DNA from: Thozetella sp. PMI_491
Lineage: Eukaryota; Ascomycota; Sordariomycetes; Chaetosphaeriales; Chaetosphaeriaceae
NCBI GenBank assembly: GCA_021432635.1
Contig: MU270027.1
Coordinates: 1,054,001-1,118,000, forward strand
Direction: 5' to 3'
Length of the DNA stretch: 64,000 nucleotides
Shown here: positions 45,167 to 56,827 of the stretch, piece by piece
Layout: every line of letters starts with the position of its first letter
Numbering within the stretch: the stretch's first letter is position 1
The notes under the pieces: generated by a model
What the model was told of the DNA's origin: nothing
Database searches by the model: none
Seen by the model: only the letters and a program-made list of their open reading frames with translations
Program-made: the position numbers and the translations under genes

Positions 45167-46128
45167 CTATGACTCCTCTGAATCTTCAGATCCTTGCTCT
45201 GAGGCCCCATTGCCTCCTCCTACGATGGACCCGACAAAGTCCTGGTACTTGAAAACCTCGCCTCGTTTTGCGAGTCCACCCTGCTTGCTCTTGCTAAAAG
45301 CTCGTCGGCCTGTGAACCCGTTGATCACCTTGTCCACCTCCATCGCGCTCAACGGGCGGTCGCCAGGCTCCGGGGCCGTGTGAAGCAGCGCATCCCGCAG
45401 CTCTGCGAGGTCGACCTGTCCGCTGTCGTCGTCGTCAAACGCCGAGAATGCGGAGAGTAGCTCCGAGCTTGGCGACAGCGCAGCCAGCGTAGTAGAGAGC
45501 GAGTTGACGAAGACCGCCAAACTCATAGTTTGCGGTGCGGAAGGCGGGAAGAACTGAGATACTTCGGTTGCATTCGAAGGAAGTCCTGGGAAGGATATCA
45601 GCATGTTTCTTGGTTCGCAGAGTGCCCGGTGATGAGCATCCGGTTCCTCACCTAGCTGGTTGAGCATATCGGCGATGTCGTCCCTATTCACGACGCCGTC
45701 GCTGTCTCTATCCAGGATCTGGAAGCCGTCGCGCAGCATACGGACCTGCGCTGGCTGTAGCTGTGATAAGGCGTTGCTATGGCTCGTGGACTTGGTCGGA
45801 GGAGCAGCACTGCGCGTCTCGACCAGCGAGGACGTGCCTGCCCTGGGCGTCCACCTGTCCGCCGTCGGCGTTGAATCTGAGCTCTGCGCAAATCTAGAGC
45901 GGCTAGTACCACCAGGTGATTTTAGGCCAGCTGCTGTAGGTGTTGACTGTCGGAGAGGAGAAGGAGAGACGGGCGACTCGGGACGGCGGAACGGGGAACC
46001 TCGCTGGGAGCCATGAGAGCCATACCCCAGGGGAGAGGGCTTGTAGCTCGCTGGCATAGACTGAAGAGTCGTTAGCAGGGCCCCGAAATTCTAGGTGATC
46101 GGTGGGAGGAACCACAGTCGCATACCAT
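45167..46128 (-). CDS. EF-hand protein, probable myosin regulatory light chain
   Basis: Calcium-binding-fold protein of 276 residues. Exons in transcript order are 46128-46126, 46060-45652 and 45585-45167. Exon 1 would contribute only the ATG: AAAGATG is followed at once by GTATGC, and a CTAAC branch site and CAG sit just before TCTATGCCAGCG, giving MSMPASYK. An internal Met two codons later is an alternative start. Residues 1-95 are Ser/Pro/Arg-rich. The first EF-hand (DRDSDGVVNRDD) has a good loop; the second (DDDDSGQVDLAE) is also near consensus. The order fits the conventional-myosin regulatory light chain (Rlc1/Mlc2) of filamentous fungi, as does NGFTGRRAFSKSK and FKYQDFVGSIVGG. The second intron is 66 bp, so the frame stays open through it. 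The C-terminus is acidic. Confidence 0.8.
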
Positions 46129-47181
46129 CTTTGCTAGAGTCTAGGAGACCGTCGAGGCGTCTCCGTCTAGATTGATTCTGAGGTTGTCTGCGCTCGGCAA
46201 ATGTCGGAATAGTTAGAAATTCGTTAGTGTGCGATGCTGACGGTTGAGGCGATAATTCGTGGCGGTTTGCTTTCGTAGCTAGCGAGCGACCTGAATGACG
46301 CCCTTCCAAAAACAGGAGGGGAGTAAACAAAAGTTTGTGGCCGCCCAGGCAACATGGGGAGTTGGTCCGTGCGGAGGGGTTGCGGGGAGGCAAGGGGAGG
46401 CAGGGGCCGCCAGGAGCACGCTTGAGCAGGTGCAGGGGAGGTGGGTTAGGGCAGCTGGTGGCGGCCAGGGAGGGGCTGCGAGTGGCTGGCCCCGCGCAAC
46501 CGTTTGGGCAATTAAAAAGGGGTTTGAGATGAGATGATACACTTCAGACACCGCCATAGAGGGCCTCAGAGCGTCAAACATCTCGAGCAGATCATGTCTC
46601 GGTACGCCGCGCTTCCACCGTCGCATTGACCTTGCACCACTGCCATCATGAGATTCCGCCCGCGTTTCTTTCGGCGTTTCTCCCCGTGCAATTAACCCTC
46701 GGACCCCAAAGAGCGGTGCAACGACATTCCGCGCTTCCCCTCCTTGCCGCCCAGTCTCCCATTCCTCGCGGCACGTTTCCATCCACGAGGAATTTACCGC
46801 CCAAAAAAACTACCCTTGTCGTGTGCACGCCTCTCCTCCACGGGCGCCATCGGGGGCGGACGTTCTGTCGCTTGTGGTCCTCTGCATCCGGCCGTGTCGT
46901 GCTTCCCGACCGAAGGAAAGGATCCTCTACCATCCTTCCTCCCTCCTCCCTCTTGAGCGGACAGCCAACTACGACGGCGCTGGGGGCATTATCGTCCCGA
47001 CTCTATGCCACTTGCATTGTCGCACAAGCAGACCATAGGATTGAGTTCCTTCCCACCGCTTCTCGCCGCCGCAGAGATCGGTTCAACCTGGTACGGCAGG
47101 GCGACCGCAAGGTGCCCCCTGATCGCTGCGTGATACCATCCGTCCTACCTGACTCCCCCACCGCCCCGGCGCACTTCGAGA
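46129..47181. other. Divergent promoter region, EF-hand / AFI1 genes
   Basis: About 1.05 kb shared by two genes read in opposite directions. Overlapping open frames on both strands lack any signature. The right half is pyrimidine-rich, as expected of the AFI1 leader. Confidence 0.5.
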
Positions 47182-49803
47182 ATGACATCGGCCGCCTTGC
47201 CCTTCCTCACGCGAACAACCAGCAACAACCCCAGTGGTAGCGCAGCATTAGCGCCTGGCGCCCGCAATTCGCTGTCCTCCTTCCCTCCCTCGTCGCGATC
47301 GGCCTCGCAGATGTCCCAGAACTCACGTCCCTCGCGGTCCCCTCAACCCCCTGTCGGCATGGTTTCCGAAACGGACCGGACCTCGGACCCGAGCTCCAAG
47401 GGCAAGACATCGTCGACCGGAACCGGCGTATCATCGCAGCACAGTTCGCTGTCGGTCGGCCCGCGCCGCTACAACCCCGATGCGCATCCTCCGCGCAAGC
47501 TACGGTCGCAGTACCCACGGGGCGACACCGAGAACCATGTCGAGTACATACTCGTGGCTTCTTTCGACATTGATCGCGGCCCGGTTATGGAGCACCAATA
47601 CCCGGTCGCGATCACAGGAGACGAGCACATGCTAGCGGAGCTTATGTTGCCGGACCAGGCGCACGTGCGGAACCAGGACTGGACGATGTTCTTTCTGCAC
47701 AAGGACACCAGTCAGGAGGAGGATGACGAAGAGCGCGAAGCACGAGAAGAGAGGAGGCGGCGCAGGCGGAGGAAAAGAGACCGCGCAAAGGGCGTTATCC
47801 ATGAGTCGGACGACGAAGACGAGCTAGAGGACGATCTGGACGACGATGACTGGGATGACGAATCGACCGACAGTGAGCCTGAAGGTGGAGAAGGACCGCC
47901 GCTCATCTATGTCCTCAATCTGGTGAACACGAAGCAGGACAAGACAGTCAAACGAGGTGCCGTGGTAAAAGCCATGGCCATATGCACACGCCATCCCTTC
48001 CTCCATATCTACAAGGTTTGTGTGCCCCGTCGTACTCATCAGAGGCCCCTTTCTAACAGTTAGTTAGCCCCTGCTGCTACTCGCATTGGAGGAATACTTC
48101 AAGTCCCCGGTGCCCGAAACGCTAGCCATGCTGTATGACGCCGTCAACGACATGGATCTGTCGCTGATGCCGAAGCTGAGTCTTCTCGAGCGAAATCTGC
48201 TTCAGGCCAGTGACAACAAGGACCTCTTCGTCGAGAAGTTTGAGAAGATGATTCAGATGCGGATCGCCGAAGACCGCGGCGAGGGCGTCACCGACCAGCC
48301 ATTCGATGCAAGCAGGAGCCCACCGAAGCCATCCGCCATCTCGAGGACCGGGACAAAGGCACATGTCGAGGCACAATCTACGTACTCGGTGCCGCGCGAT
48401 ACCCACGAGTTTGAGAGCAAAGTCATGTACAAGGGAATCCCCATACCCATCAAGGTACCGGTGGCCGTCATGCCGGAGACGGTGGGCGATTTCTCCCTGG
48501 TCAAGCTCATCCAGAACTTTGCGGAACCCCACGCCAAGTCGCCGCAGCCGTTCGCTCTGCACCCACACCTTACAACGAGCGGCCCAAATACTCACCCCAT
48601 AATCGTCCTTGTCAATGCCCTCTTGACGCAGAAACGCGTCATCTTTCTTGGCTACAATATGCCGTCGGGAGAGGTGGCCGAGGCTGTCCTGGCGGCCTGT
48701 GCTCTCGCATCCGGCGGCGTCCTCCGTGGCTTCACGCGCCATGCGTTCCCTTACACCGATCTCACCAAAATCGATGACCTCTTGAACGTGCCAGGCTTCA
48801 TCGCTGGCGTGACGAACCCGACGTTTGAACACCATCCCGAGTGGTGGGATTTGCTCTGCGACCTCCCGAGCGGGCGGATGAAGATTAGCAGCAAGATTGA
48901 TCAGGCGGCCGTGACGGAGGGCCTCGTCTACTTCCAGCAGCAGAACCCGTCGTATGCCGGGCTCGTTAATGGTTCTTCAGGTACATCCTCCACAAACGAC
49001 CTCACCGGGGACAACACGTTCATGGGGGAAGTGCTCCGCAGCATCGCCGCCCGGCATGGCGAGCGGGTCATACGTGCTAAGTGGCGAGACTGGGTAGTCA
49101 AGTTCGCACGAATAGCGGCCGCTTTCGAAGAGAGCGTCTATGGCGCCAGTGCACTCTACATAGGAAGCGACGAGTACGAGGCAAATACCGCCGCCGTCGG
49201 TGGCCACGGCTACGTGTGGGCGGACGAGCCTTCTAAGGCCAAAGAGCTGGCAGGCAATGTGACGCGGATCGAGGGCTGGAGAAACACCAGAAGCTACTAT
49301 AGTTTTATTCAGGTATGCCACTTGCTCTGTCCCCTCCCTCCAAAGGCAGCAGGTATTCGCAGATACTAACCAGTCTATCTTAGGACGTGGCTCAGCTATA
49401 CACGGTGCGGCCCTTGAAGGGCCTAGACTTGCATCATATGCACGACCGCCTTCGAACCCAGAAGCTCACCCCAATGCAGAGCAAGGAGATCTATGCCGCG
49501 TTCTCCAAGTACGTTCACTCGTACGACGAAATCTGCCTACTCCTGTCGGTGGCCCCTGAATCACACGCCGGTCTGTTCTACCTCGCGCTCGGCTTGTTCC
49601 ACAAGGACCGTGACACCAGGCTGAGGACGGCAGATCTCCTCGAGCGTATCGGCGAGCACGAGGCGGGTCAGCACTGGTGGAAGTCGCTCAGTCGATTCGA
49701 GAAACTGGCGTACATACGCATCAAGAGGGAGGCAGAGCTCGAGATGAAGGGCAAGCTGGAGAAGGAAGGGTTCAGCACCGAGGTCGAGCGGAGGGTCAGC
49801 TAG
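47182..49803 (+). CDS. afi1: Afi1/MesA-type DENN domain polarity protein
   Basis: DENN-domain protein related to yeast Afi1, which docks to the GTPase Arf3 (Arf6 class) and marks polarity sites, and to Aspergillus MesA. Exons are 47182-48015, 48068-49312 and 49384-49803, giving 832 residues. A Ser/Pro-rich leader of about 115 residues precedes [20 protein letters not shown], the upstream DENN start. The first lobe is interrupted by a highly charged insert, a basic run of Arg/Lys ([12 protein letters not shown]) then an acidic run ([17 protein letters not shown]). [39 protein letters not shown] and [20 protein letters not shown] are core DENN landmarks. The third exon ends in a helical, charged region. 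Intron 1 must use the last of two close TTAG acceptors to keep frame. A role at hyphal tips is inferred from the family. Confidence 0.92.
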
Positions 49804-50171
49804 GGGCCGCTTTCTTATCCAACCTCCCAATCGCCTCTCGAGAAGGCACTTAGGAATACGTACGGTGCACAAGCATAGGACCATTGGATCGGCGTTCAGG
49901 TGGCATAGGATCATGAGTTCACGAGATGACAGGAGGAGTTAGCGACAGCGAGGTGAAATATGTCGTTCCAGTGCTCCCAGGGGAGGGACTAGCCAGCTTC
50001 AGTACATACTTGCCCACACCCTCCCCCACTTCCGATACCTCTGGGCGTGGCTTTTGCATCGATACTGCCGCAGATGCACGAATTATCATTTTTTATCCCT
50101 CGTCCTCGAGCACCTCGACGTGACTCAATCCTTTTGCTTGTCAGTGTTCCCCCCAGCAGGTCTGGTGGCTA
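49804..50171. other. Convergent 3' flank
   Basis: About 370 bp between two stop codons on opposite strands, likely two 3' untranslated regions. A TGACTCA heptamer at 50121-50127 is not upstream of any gene start and is probably chance. Confidence 0.5.
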
Positions 50172-51128
50172 CTACAGGCCTAGGTATTTGGCCGCGTGAT
50201 CAACATGGTCGTCACTGAAAGTGGCCATGAAGTAGTACGAGTGGTCATAATCCTAGTAGCAGCGCATGGTCAGTACGGAACTACGCCGCGGTCGCAAGGT
50301 CGCCGGGCTCGAGAGCAGCGGTAGGTTGGAAAACCGGCTTACCTCCTGATACCTCAGCGTCAGGCCCGACAGGCCAGCATCCTTGACGGCCTTCTCAAAG
50401 TTCTCGGGTAGCAGCTGGCCCTGCTTGTAAAAGTTGTCACCGGTCCCAACGTCGACAAGCGCCTTGAGGTCGCCCTGCCACCCGGCCACCAGCTCGGTCG
50501 CGTCGTGCTTCTTCCACTCTTCCTTGTCCGATCCCAGGTAGCCTGTGAACGCCTTCTCGCCCCACGGGCACTTGGTAGGGTTGGCAATGGGGGCGAACGC
50601 GCTCACGCTGGCGTACTTGCCCGGGTTCTTGAGGTACAGCGTCAGCGCGCCGTGGCCACCCATGCTGTGGCCAGTGATGGAGACGCGAGACCCGTCGAGG
50701 TACTTGCCGAACTCGGCGTCGCCGAAGAGGGTACCGGGCAGCTCGTTGGTGATGTACTCCTCCATGCGCCAGCCCGCGGCCCAGGGTGCCTGCGTGGCAT
50801 TGATGTAAAAGCCGGCGCCAACGCCAAAGTCCCAGCTATCGGCCTCGCCCGCCACGTTGAGCCCGCGCGGCGACGTGTCCGGGTAGACGACGGCAAGGCC
50901 CCGCCGAGCGGCGCCGTGCTGGAAGAAGCCCTTCTCGGAGCAGTTCTCGGGCGAGCAGGTCAGGCCGGAGAGATAGATGAGGACCGGCACGCGCTGGCCC
51001 TGCTTGACGGCCTGCGGCGGTAGGTATACGTTCACGGCCATTTCGGTGCCGGTGGCGGCGGACTTGTGCGAGAGCTTGAAGAGGGTGCCCCCGAAGGAGG
51101 CAATGGTGGCCTTGGTGGTGAAGCTCAT
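50172..51128 (-). CDS. S-formylglutathione hydrolase
   Basis: Esterase-D-type serine hydrolase that splits S-formylglutathione to formate and glutathione, the second step of glutathione-dependent formaldehyde removal. Exons are 51128-50343 and 50252-50172, giving 288 residues, the standard length. VPVLIYLSGLTCSPENCSEK, a block with the oxyanion region, is followed by VVYPDTSPRGLNVAGEADSW and a nucleophile elbow GHSMGGHGAL with Ser155. The second exon opens with DYDHSYYFMATFSDDH, placing the catalytic His at 266; the triad Asp should be in the DVGTGDNF segment. Without splicing the frame would end in an unrelated tail and lose the His, so the intron is required. The C-terminus AKYLGL is not a clear peroxisomal signal, so the enzyme is taken as cytosolic. 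Confidence 0.96.
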
Positions 51129-51775
51129 GGTGGCGGCGCTGGGTTGCGATCTCGGGCGTGCGGCGGATGGTTAGCTGTCTCTGCTTTCAGGAGGTGAACG
51201 CAGTTCAGGAGGCAGCGAGTGGAAGAAATGAAACCAGACAATCGGTTGGCGGACGGCGAGGAGCAAATTGGAAAGCCTTGGAGTCGCATACAATACAGTC
51301 CCTTCTCCGGGGCTCCCCCCAGAGAGAGCTTCACGATGCCTCCGCCCGCCTCCCCCTCCGTCGACACCCCGAAACAACTCCGGGACCCGCGACGGCGTGC
51401 TGGGCGACCCCTCACTAGGCTAAAACTGCCTGAACCCCGCCATTCTTCCAGTGCCATCGTGGCGTCATCACAGTGGAGATCTACCGGACCCGGGCCTTCC
51501 TCTCCCAATCAATCAACCGAACCGGCATCTGGGATTTATAAAATAAAATAAAAAAATAAAAAAAAGATAAGGTATTCCTCGCTCTTGGCCCCTCACAAAT
51601 CGTGCTGGCGGCCGAATGACTGTTGATCCATATACATGCATTTCCCACTCTGTCCTCTTTGTAAACATGCCAACGCCTGGAAATCCCTACCAACTCCGCT
51701 AAACCCTTAATGCGGGTACTCATGCATACTTTCCCCTCGCCGACCGCTTGTTTCCCTTCGTCCTGCCCACGAGGT
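51129..51775. other. Spacer upstream of S-formylglutathione hydrolase
   Basis: About 650 bp with no gene. An A-rich stretch of AAAATA-type units lies at 51538-51572, near the expected 3' end region of the small secreted protein gene. Confidence 0.5.
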
Positions 51776-52232
51776 TCACGCGGTGGTAGTGGTGGTGTTC
51801 AGCTGGCAATCGAAACTGGTGATGTACTTGTTCCAGCCGATGCTAGTGAGGTTGTACTTCTTGTCGCTGTTGAAGCTGACGCCTCCGAAAGTGCAGCCAG
51901 TGGGCGAAGTGCAGATGCCGCCGCACTCTACCAGACGAGGGAAGCATTGGAAGCCCTCACCGTCTGGGGCAAAGGTGGCAGCGTTTTGCTTGAAATCCGC
52001 ATCCAGGTTGTAGCAGGTGTTCATCTTGTACACCTGGTACGAGCACTTTTCAGTGGCGTTGGGACCCTGGCAGATGAGGACCTAGACCCGCTGCATGTTA
52101 GTCTCGGCGCCGAGAAGCACACGACCGGGTCGGGAGAACACTGACACCGCCGACCTCCCGCTTCTGGACGGGTGAGGCCAGGGAGAGCGAGGCCGAGGCC
52201 AGAATGGCGACGAGGGTAGCAAACTTGAGCAT
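51776..52232 (-). CDS. Small secreted cysteine-rich protein
   Basis: Predicted extracellular protein of 130 residues. Exons are 52232-52146 and 52081-51776, joined in phase across a 64-bp intron with GACTAAC as branch site. The N-terminus MLKFATLVAILASASLSLA is a clear signal peptide; SPVQKR just behind it ends in a Kex2-type Lys-Arg site, suggesting a short propeptide. The mature part has eight cysteines (in LICQ, KCSY, TCYN, QCFP, ECGG, ICTS, GCTF, DCQL), enough for four disulphides, one or two N-glycosylation sequons and a run of Thr near the C-terminus. The pattern with YKMNTCYNLD and CTFGGVSFNS recalls small beta-sandwich secreted proteins of ascomycetes, but I cannot name the family. 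Effector-like or antimicrobial function would be speculation. Confidence 0.8.
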
Positions 52233-52351
52233 GATGGTGGCTAAGAGCTTAGGCAGGTTATACAACAGCTGGGCTCGGTGGAGTCAGGATTGTCGCGTTG
52301 ATCCCTGGTGATTCTACCCGGCAATGTTCCTGGTGGGAGACAGCAGCCGTC

Positions 52352-52358
52352 TTATATA
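52352..52358 (-). promoter_or_regulatory. TATA box of small secreted protein gene
   Basis: TATATAA on the minus strand, about 120 bp before the start codon at 52232. It is a good distance for a TATA element with a short leader, as is common for highly expressed or inducible secreted-protein genes. Confidence 0.5.
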
Positions 52359-54715
52359 GCCTCAGCTAGGCCAAGCTCGCAAGCCGTCCCGCTAGCCGCG
52401 AGCGAAGACAGACGATGGGACGGGCAGGCCGCGTCGACGATCGTCATCACTATCTTAACCCGGGAGCCTATTCTAAGGGAACACGAACGACGGCGGATGA
52501 TCGTGTTGGGCAGGGCGGACCCCTAACGTGCCTTGCCCCATCCTAAGCTCGCGGCGGGCCCTTAGACGGAGGCAAACAGCCTCCAGGGATCGCCGCGGTA
52601 CAAATTTGTACAGAAATGAGCAGCTGGCCGGTCCCCGGTCGTACAGAGCCCTCGATCTCGCCGATTCGCTCCATTCGGCAAAGAATCTCAGTAGACGGGC
52701 GAGGGATGCCACCCGACGTCACTGGAGAGCTAGTGTGTCCCTTGGGGCTGAGCACCGGCCCAGGGCTGTCATTTGCTGGCTGGTCCCAGGGCAGGGCACT
52801 GCGGATGGGCACGAGCCCCCTGTAGCATTGCTAACACGAACTGATCAGCGCTGTCAGAAAGGGATTACGGGCCAAGGCACCACTCCAGTTCGACAACCTT
52901 TGCGGCTCAAATGGCCTGTACCTCTCTTTCCGGCGGCCGCCCCTTCACCATCACCGCCCACAAGCAGAATCCTCCTCGCAGACCAGGCTGGCGACACTGT
53001 ACCAGCCTTCTCCCGTGTTTTTGTTTTGGAAGCTGGACCTCGTTGCCTGGGCTCTTCTATCTCTCTCTGGCCCCTCGCGGCGAGCTCGCGATAGGTCGCT
53101 TGATGCTCGATGCCCGTGGCCATACCAGCGGAGCGTGCATTCCAAGCACTGCGCCGCTTACCGCATCGTCTGGCACCCGCCAGGACGGTAGTAATCTCGA
53201 GACATTACAACACGATGGGTACCCAGCGCCGGCTTCTCTGGCTGCCCGCAGAGTTGGAGTAGCCAAGTTAGTAGCAATCAAGAATCGCGAGCGTGTCCAA
53301 GGCTCGGGGGTTTCTTTTGGCGAGCCTATGGATGACGATTGTTTACTTTGGCACGCCGCGTGAACCGCGTAGGACCCGTGTTTCTGTCTAACTCTAGGGG
53401 CAAGCACATCGGCATGATAATGTTTGCGCTGTCGTCAGGTCGCCGTCTCGGTGCTATTTAGCTGGAGAGGACGTCATGTAATCGCCCTAGCGGAACGTTC
53501 CATTTGGCCGTAAAAGAGTGTCAGCACCACGTAGGGCAAGTTCCATCCCGCTTTCCGCGGGTGGCTTGTACTCGTTCACAACCCGACAGCCGGTGAGAGA
53601 CTATTACTTGCGTTGAAACCCGCCGTCCTTGTCCTGGCATATACTGGGCACGTTAGAGCCTCCACTAGACCTCATGCATCGACTACCACGTCCCCCGGTG
53701 ACCCGCGGGATGTTCACCACAGACACAATGCTGCAACAAAGACGTCTACATCCAACTCTCTCGTTGGCGCGGAGGTTTTAAATGGCTACGCCAGGCTAGC
53801 AAACCTTGTACAGTAGCTTACTGTCTTTTGGGGCAAATAGCCGGTGACCATGAGGGGAACTGGTGGGCTTGTGCTCCGTACCTCATGAGAGACGTCGTGG
53901 CTTGGTCGAGATTCAAGGGATCGTGGTGGAAACCAGCAGGGAGTGACTGGGCTGCCTGTTGGTAGGGACCAAATGTCATACGCCGTCTATGTTCCTATTT
54001 CGAGTCGTAACATGGCCATAAGCACGGGATCTTGACAGGCGGGCTTCCGGTGGTTTGGGGTGGCTGGTGAAAGACACGGGATATAAACGAGCTTCGAGCA
54101 ATTAAGGAAGCTAAATTGGGAAATCGAATGCACTGTCGGCACCTACAGCTAAGCGACTATATCCAGCGCTGAGCATGCACCTGTGGCTCTGTGGCTGAAA
54201 ATGTGGGTGGCCCGACCTCCCAGGTTTCTCAGGCTCTTCAGTTCGTAGTAGACGAACAAGTAAACTCTGAAACGGCGCTAGCGGTGCCTCTTAAGTCGCC
54301 TAAGCTTTCTCGCTGTGGGGCCAGGATAAGAAAGGATGGCAAGCATGCTATAGACAGATACCCGAGTGATAGCTTCGCAGCTACCCCTCGCAGCGTGCCT
54401 GCCTTGGCCTGCCCCTCCTGCTCATGCGCTTACCCTGTTGCCTGCCCGGCCTCCATCGCCTGCCTCTGGCCTGGTAGGTATTTTTTGGGTTGGCTACCTT
54501 GGCAGGGCTCCCGCCCAAACCCCCGGCACGATCATGTTGACGGCCGAATTCCTGGTCGCGACGTGAACCCCGCCACCGTAAGCTCTCCGGTAGCACAAGA
54601 ACTTGACTTAGCACATCTCATTCGACCGTGGCACCCGTCTGTGGGACGGGAGACGGAGTACCGGAAGAACGCCGTTCATGGTCTGACAGAATGCGCCGGC
54701 CGTGGACTAACTTTG

Positions 54716-54727
54716 GTATCAGAGCAA
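54716..54727 (+). other. Primer-binding-site-like sequence
   Basis: TGGTATCAGAGC, preceded by TT. This 12-mer is the classic primer binding site complementary to the 3' end of initiator tRNA-Met in many plant LTR retrotransposons. I see no flanking LTRs, gag or pol reading frame, and the fungal initiator tRNA end as I recall it differs, so a relic is possible but unproven. Confidence 0.25.
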
Positions 54728-55483
54728 CGCGCGACTCGGGTGGGAGGTGTCCTTAGTTCTCGGGGCTCCGACGACGGCATCGCCGTTCCCACTTTTGCTT
54801 TTTGTTGCGAGAGTTCTGAGGTGCATGGCAAAATCGGCTTGGACGTCCTAATAGAGAGTATCACCAATTCAGGTCGAGCTACAAAGTCGAGCTAGGCAAC
54901 AGCATAGACAGCACGGCGGGTTCGTCGGGCCATGCGCTCACAGTGCTCCACGACACCGATGACGAGAAGCAGAGCGTTAGGTCGTGGACCGGTCGCTTCC
55001 CGGTCGAGCAGGATTTTTGGTTGTTGCTCTAAACCTGGCTCGCCGGCTGGACCGCCGAAGGTCCGTGTCCAAGGACGAGCGATGGTGGTGGGGGAACTGG
55101 AGAAAGCCTGCATCTGCTCACCCGAGCAACCAAACTCCAAGGCGTGCGCGCCTGGTGCCTTGGTTGGCTGCTTACCTGTGGGACGAGAGGAGGTGGGAAT
55201 TTGCCCACTCCCCGCACCTGCACCTGCCGATCGGTTGAGCTAGCTCGATAAGCTCGCTGAGGACACAAGCACTTCAACAGTGTGCCGGCTTAGCTCTGCA
55301 TCCCAGGTGTTGATCGCAGGCGAAGCGAAGCTTGGCACCCTAGGGAACTAAGTTGGGAGCCAAGGCAGCGGGAGCCCGTCGCAGACCGAGCAACCCTGCA
55401 GCGCTAGACTAGGCCGACCACCATGGAACGACGCATCGAGATTTGCAGCTTGCATGCTATCCGGACGGCGAGGTCATGCAGGC

Positions 55484-55521
55484 CCTCCGGAGATGGCCTC
55501 CGGAGATGGCCACCGGAGTGG
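55484..55521 (+). repeat. Short tandem repeat, 13-bp unit
   Basis: Two perfect copies of CCTCCGGAGATGG (55484-55496, 55497-55509) followed by a degenerate third copy, CCACCGGAGTGG. Each unit holds a TCCGGA or CCGGA core. Confidence 0.8.
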
Positions 55522-56599
55522 CCTGCGACTCGGGGACCAGAGGTGGCCGGTATTCTCAGGCCTCGTCACTTCCTTCATCTAGACCTGCAAGGCCGAGCCG
55601 AGTCTGACAACCGCTGGATTTGCATGCATGTTATACGAAAACCACATGCACATACAATATCTCGAATATCATTCGAGAGGTTGGCTTTGTACGGTCTAGG
55701 GGCCTCTTGGGGCTCTCGTACAGAGTGCCAAGACCCCCCCTGTATATTAAAAACTGGTCCACGGAGTATGTGCCGTCATCGAGGGCCAGTGCTTTTCCAG
55801 TGTCACTCAGCCGCGACGACATCATCGACAGGGGTCTAGTTGTCCTGGCCCAAGGCGGGTTCCCTGGCTCACGCTGTGGTTCAGCCATGGCGGGCTCTGG
55901 TTCGCCGGAGGAGACCCTCAATTCCCTGCAGGTGCATGGCTGCGAGCAGGGATATGCTGATCCCCAGCCAGGCCACTTTTCCAACTAAACAGACCGCCAC
56001 CGTCTGTCTCGAAACCGGTCTTGTGCACGCGAACGGCCATCGATTCGATCTCGGTCGACGCGAGCCTGCAAGCCCAGGTGTTGTAGCCCAGGAGACGAGG
56101 GGTGCTGTTACTAGGCCTACACTCATCCCCGCGGTCGGCTTACAGGCCAACCCCTCTCTACATGCGACATGCCTTTCACGGCGCATGCGAGAGACTCAAC
56201 TCTTTTGTTTTTTTTTGGTCTTTTCCCCTCATCGTGTGCTTTGGCCGGCCCGCTGTCGGGCGAGCACATCGCCCTCTCGTTCGCTGCATCGGAGCGTAGA
56301 AAACAGCCAACCCAATGCCAGACCTGGTCTAGGTTGCACCGCGGGTTGGCGAATCGACCACCCTCCTCCTCCTCCCCCCTGCCTCCCTCTACTCTTCCAT
56401 GACTGCTTGATTTAGCGTCATGCAGCGCTAGCCAAAGTGTTGTCCACCAAGGTTGTTGAGATGTCGGCGAGCCATGACATCCAACAGGATGTCATCACAG
56501 CTCCACTAGCTTGCCTACGTCGAGGGGCCTCACCTGCAGTTTCTTGCTATTGGGCCGCCCGTCCTCTAGATGACCGAGAATGGGTCTGTATCAGCCTCC

Positions 56600-56605
56600 T
56601 ATAAA
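56600..56605 (+). promoter_or_regulatory. TATA box of GPI wall protein gene
   Basis: TATAAA in CTCCTATAAACGC, about 225 bp before the start codon at 56828, followed by C/T-rich sequence. It is a plausible TATA element for a strongly expressed wall-protein gene. Confidence 0.4.
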
Positions 56606-56827
56606 CGCAGCCTTCGCTTTTTCGATGTTGAGGAGACTCCCCTTCTTCCTTCCAGCCATCTCGTTAGGTCTCCCAGCCAACCTCCCCCTTTGTGCAACAG
56701 TCTACCACTCGAGTAACTCGTTCGCTAAGGTTACTTATACCCAACCTTCGCTCGCCCTTGCACACGAACCTTAGACTCTCGTTGTTAGTCACTGTCGTTG
56801 AAGCAAGCCTCTCTAAACAGCTATAAG

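Larger units (their letters stand above)
52359..56599. other. Gene-free region with retroelement-like and repeat traces
   Basis: A 4.2 kb stretch with no supportable gene; the longest frame (234 codons from 54191, plus strand) has no family motif. It contains a sequence like an LTR-retroelement primer binding site near 54716 and a short tandem repeat near 55484-55521. Codon pattern and complexity do not point to a decayed gene I can name. Confidence 0.55.

Noticed and set aside
50121-50127. TGACTCA heptamer
   Set aside because: It lies between two converging stop codons and so is not upstream of any gene.
54191-54895. Plus-strand frame of 234 codons
   Set aside because: No family resemblance; it overlaps the primer-binding-site-like sequence and shows no retroelement protein motif.
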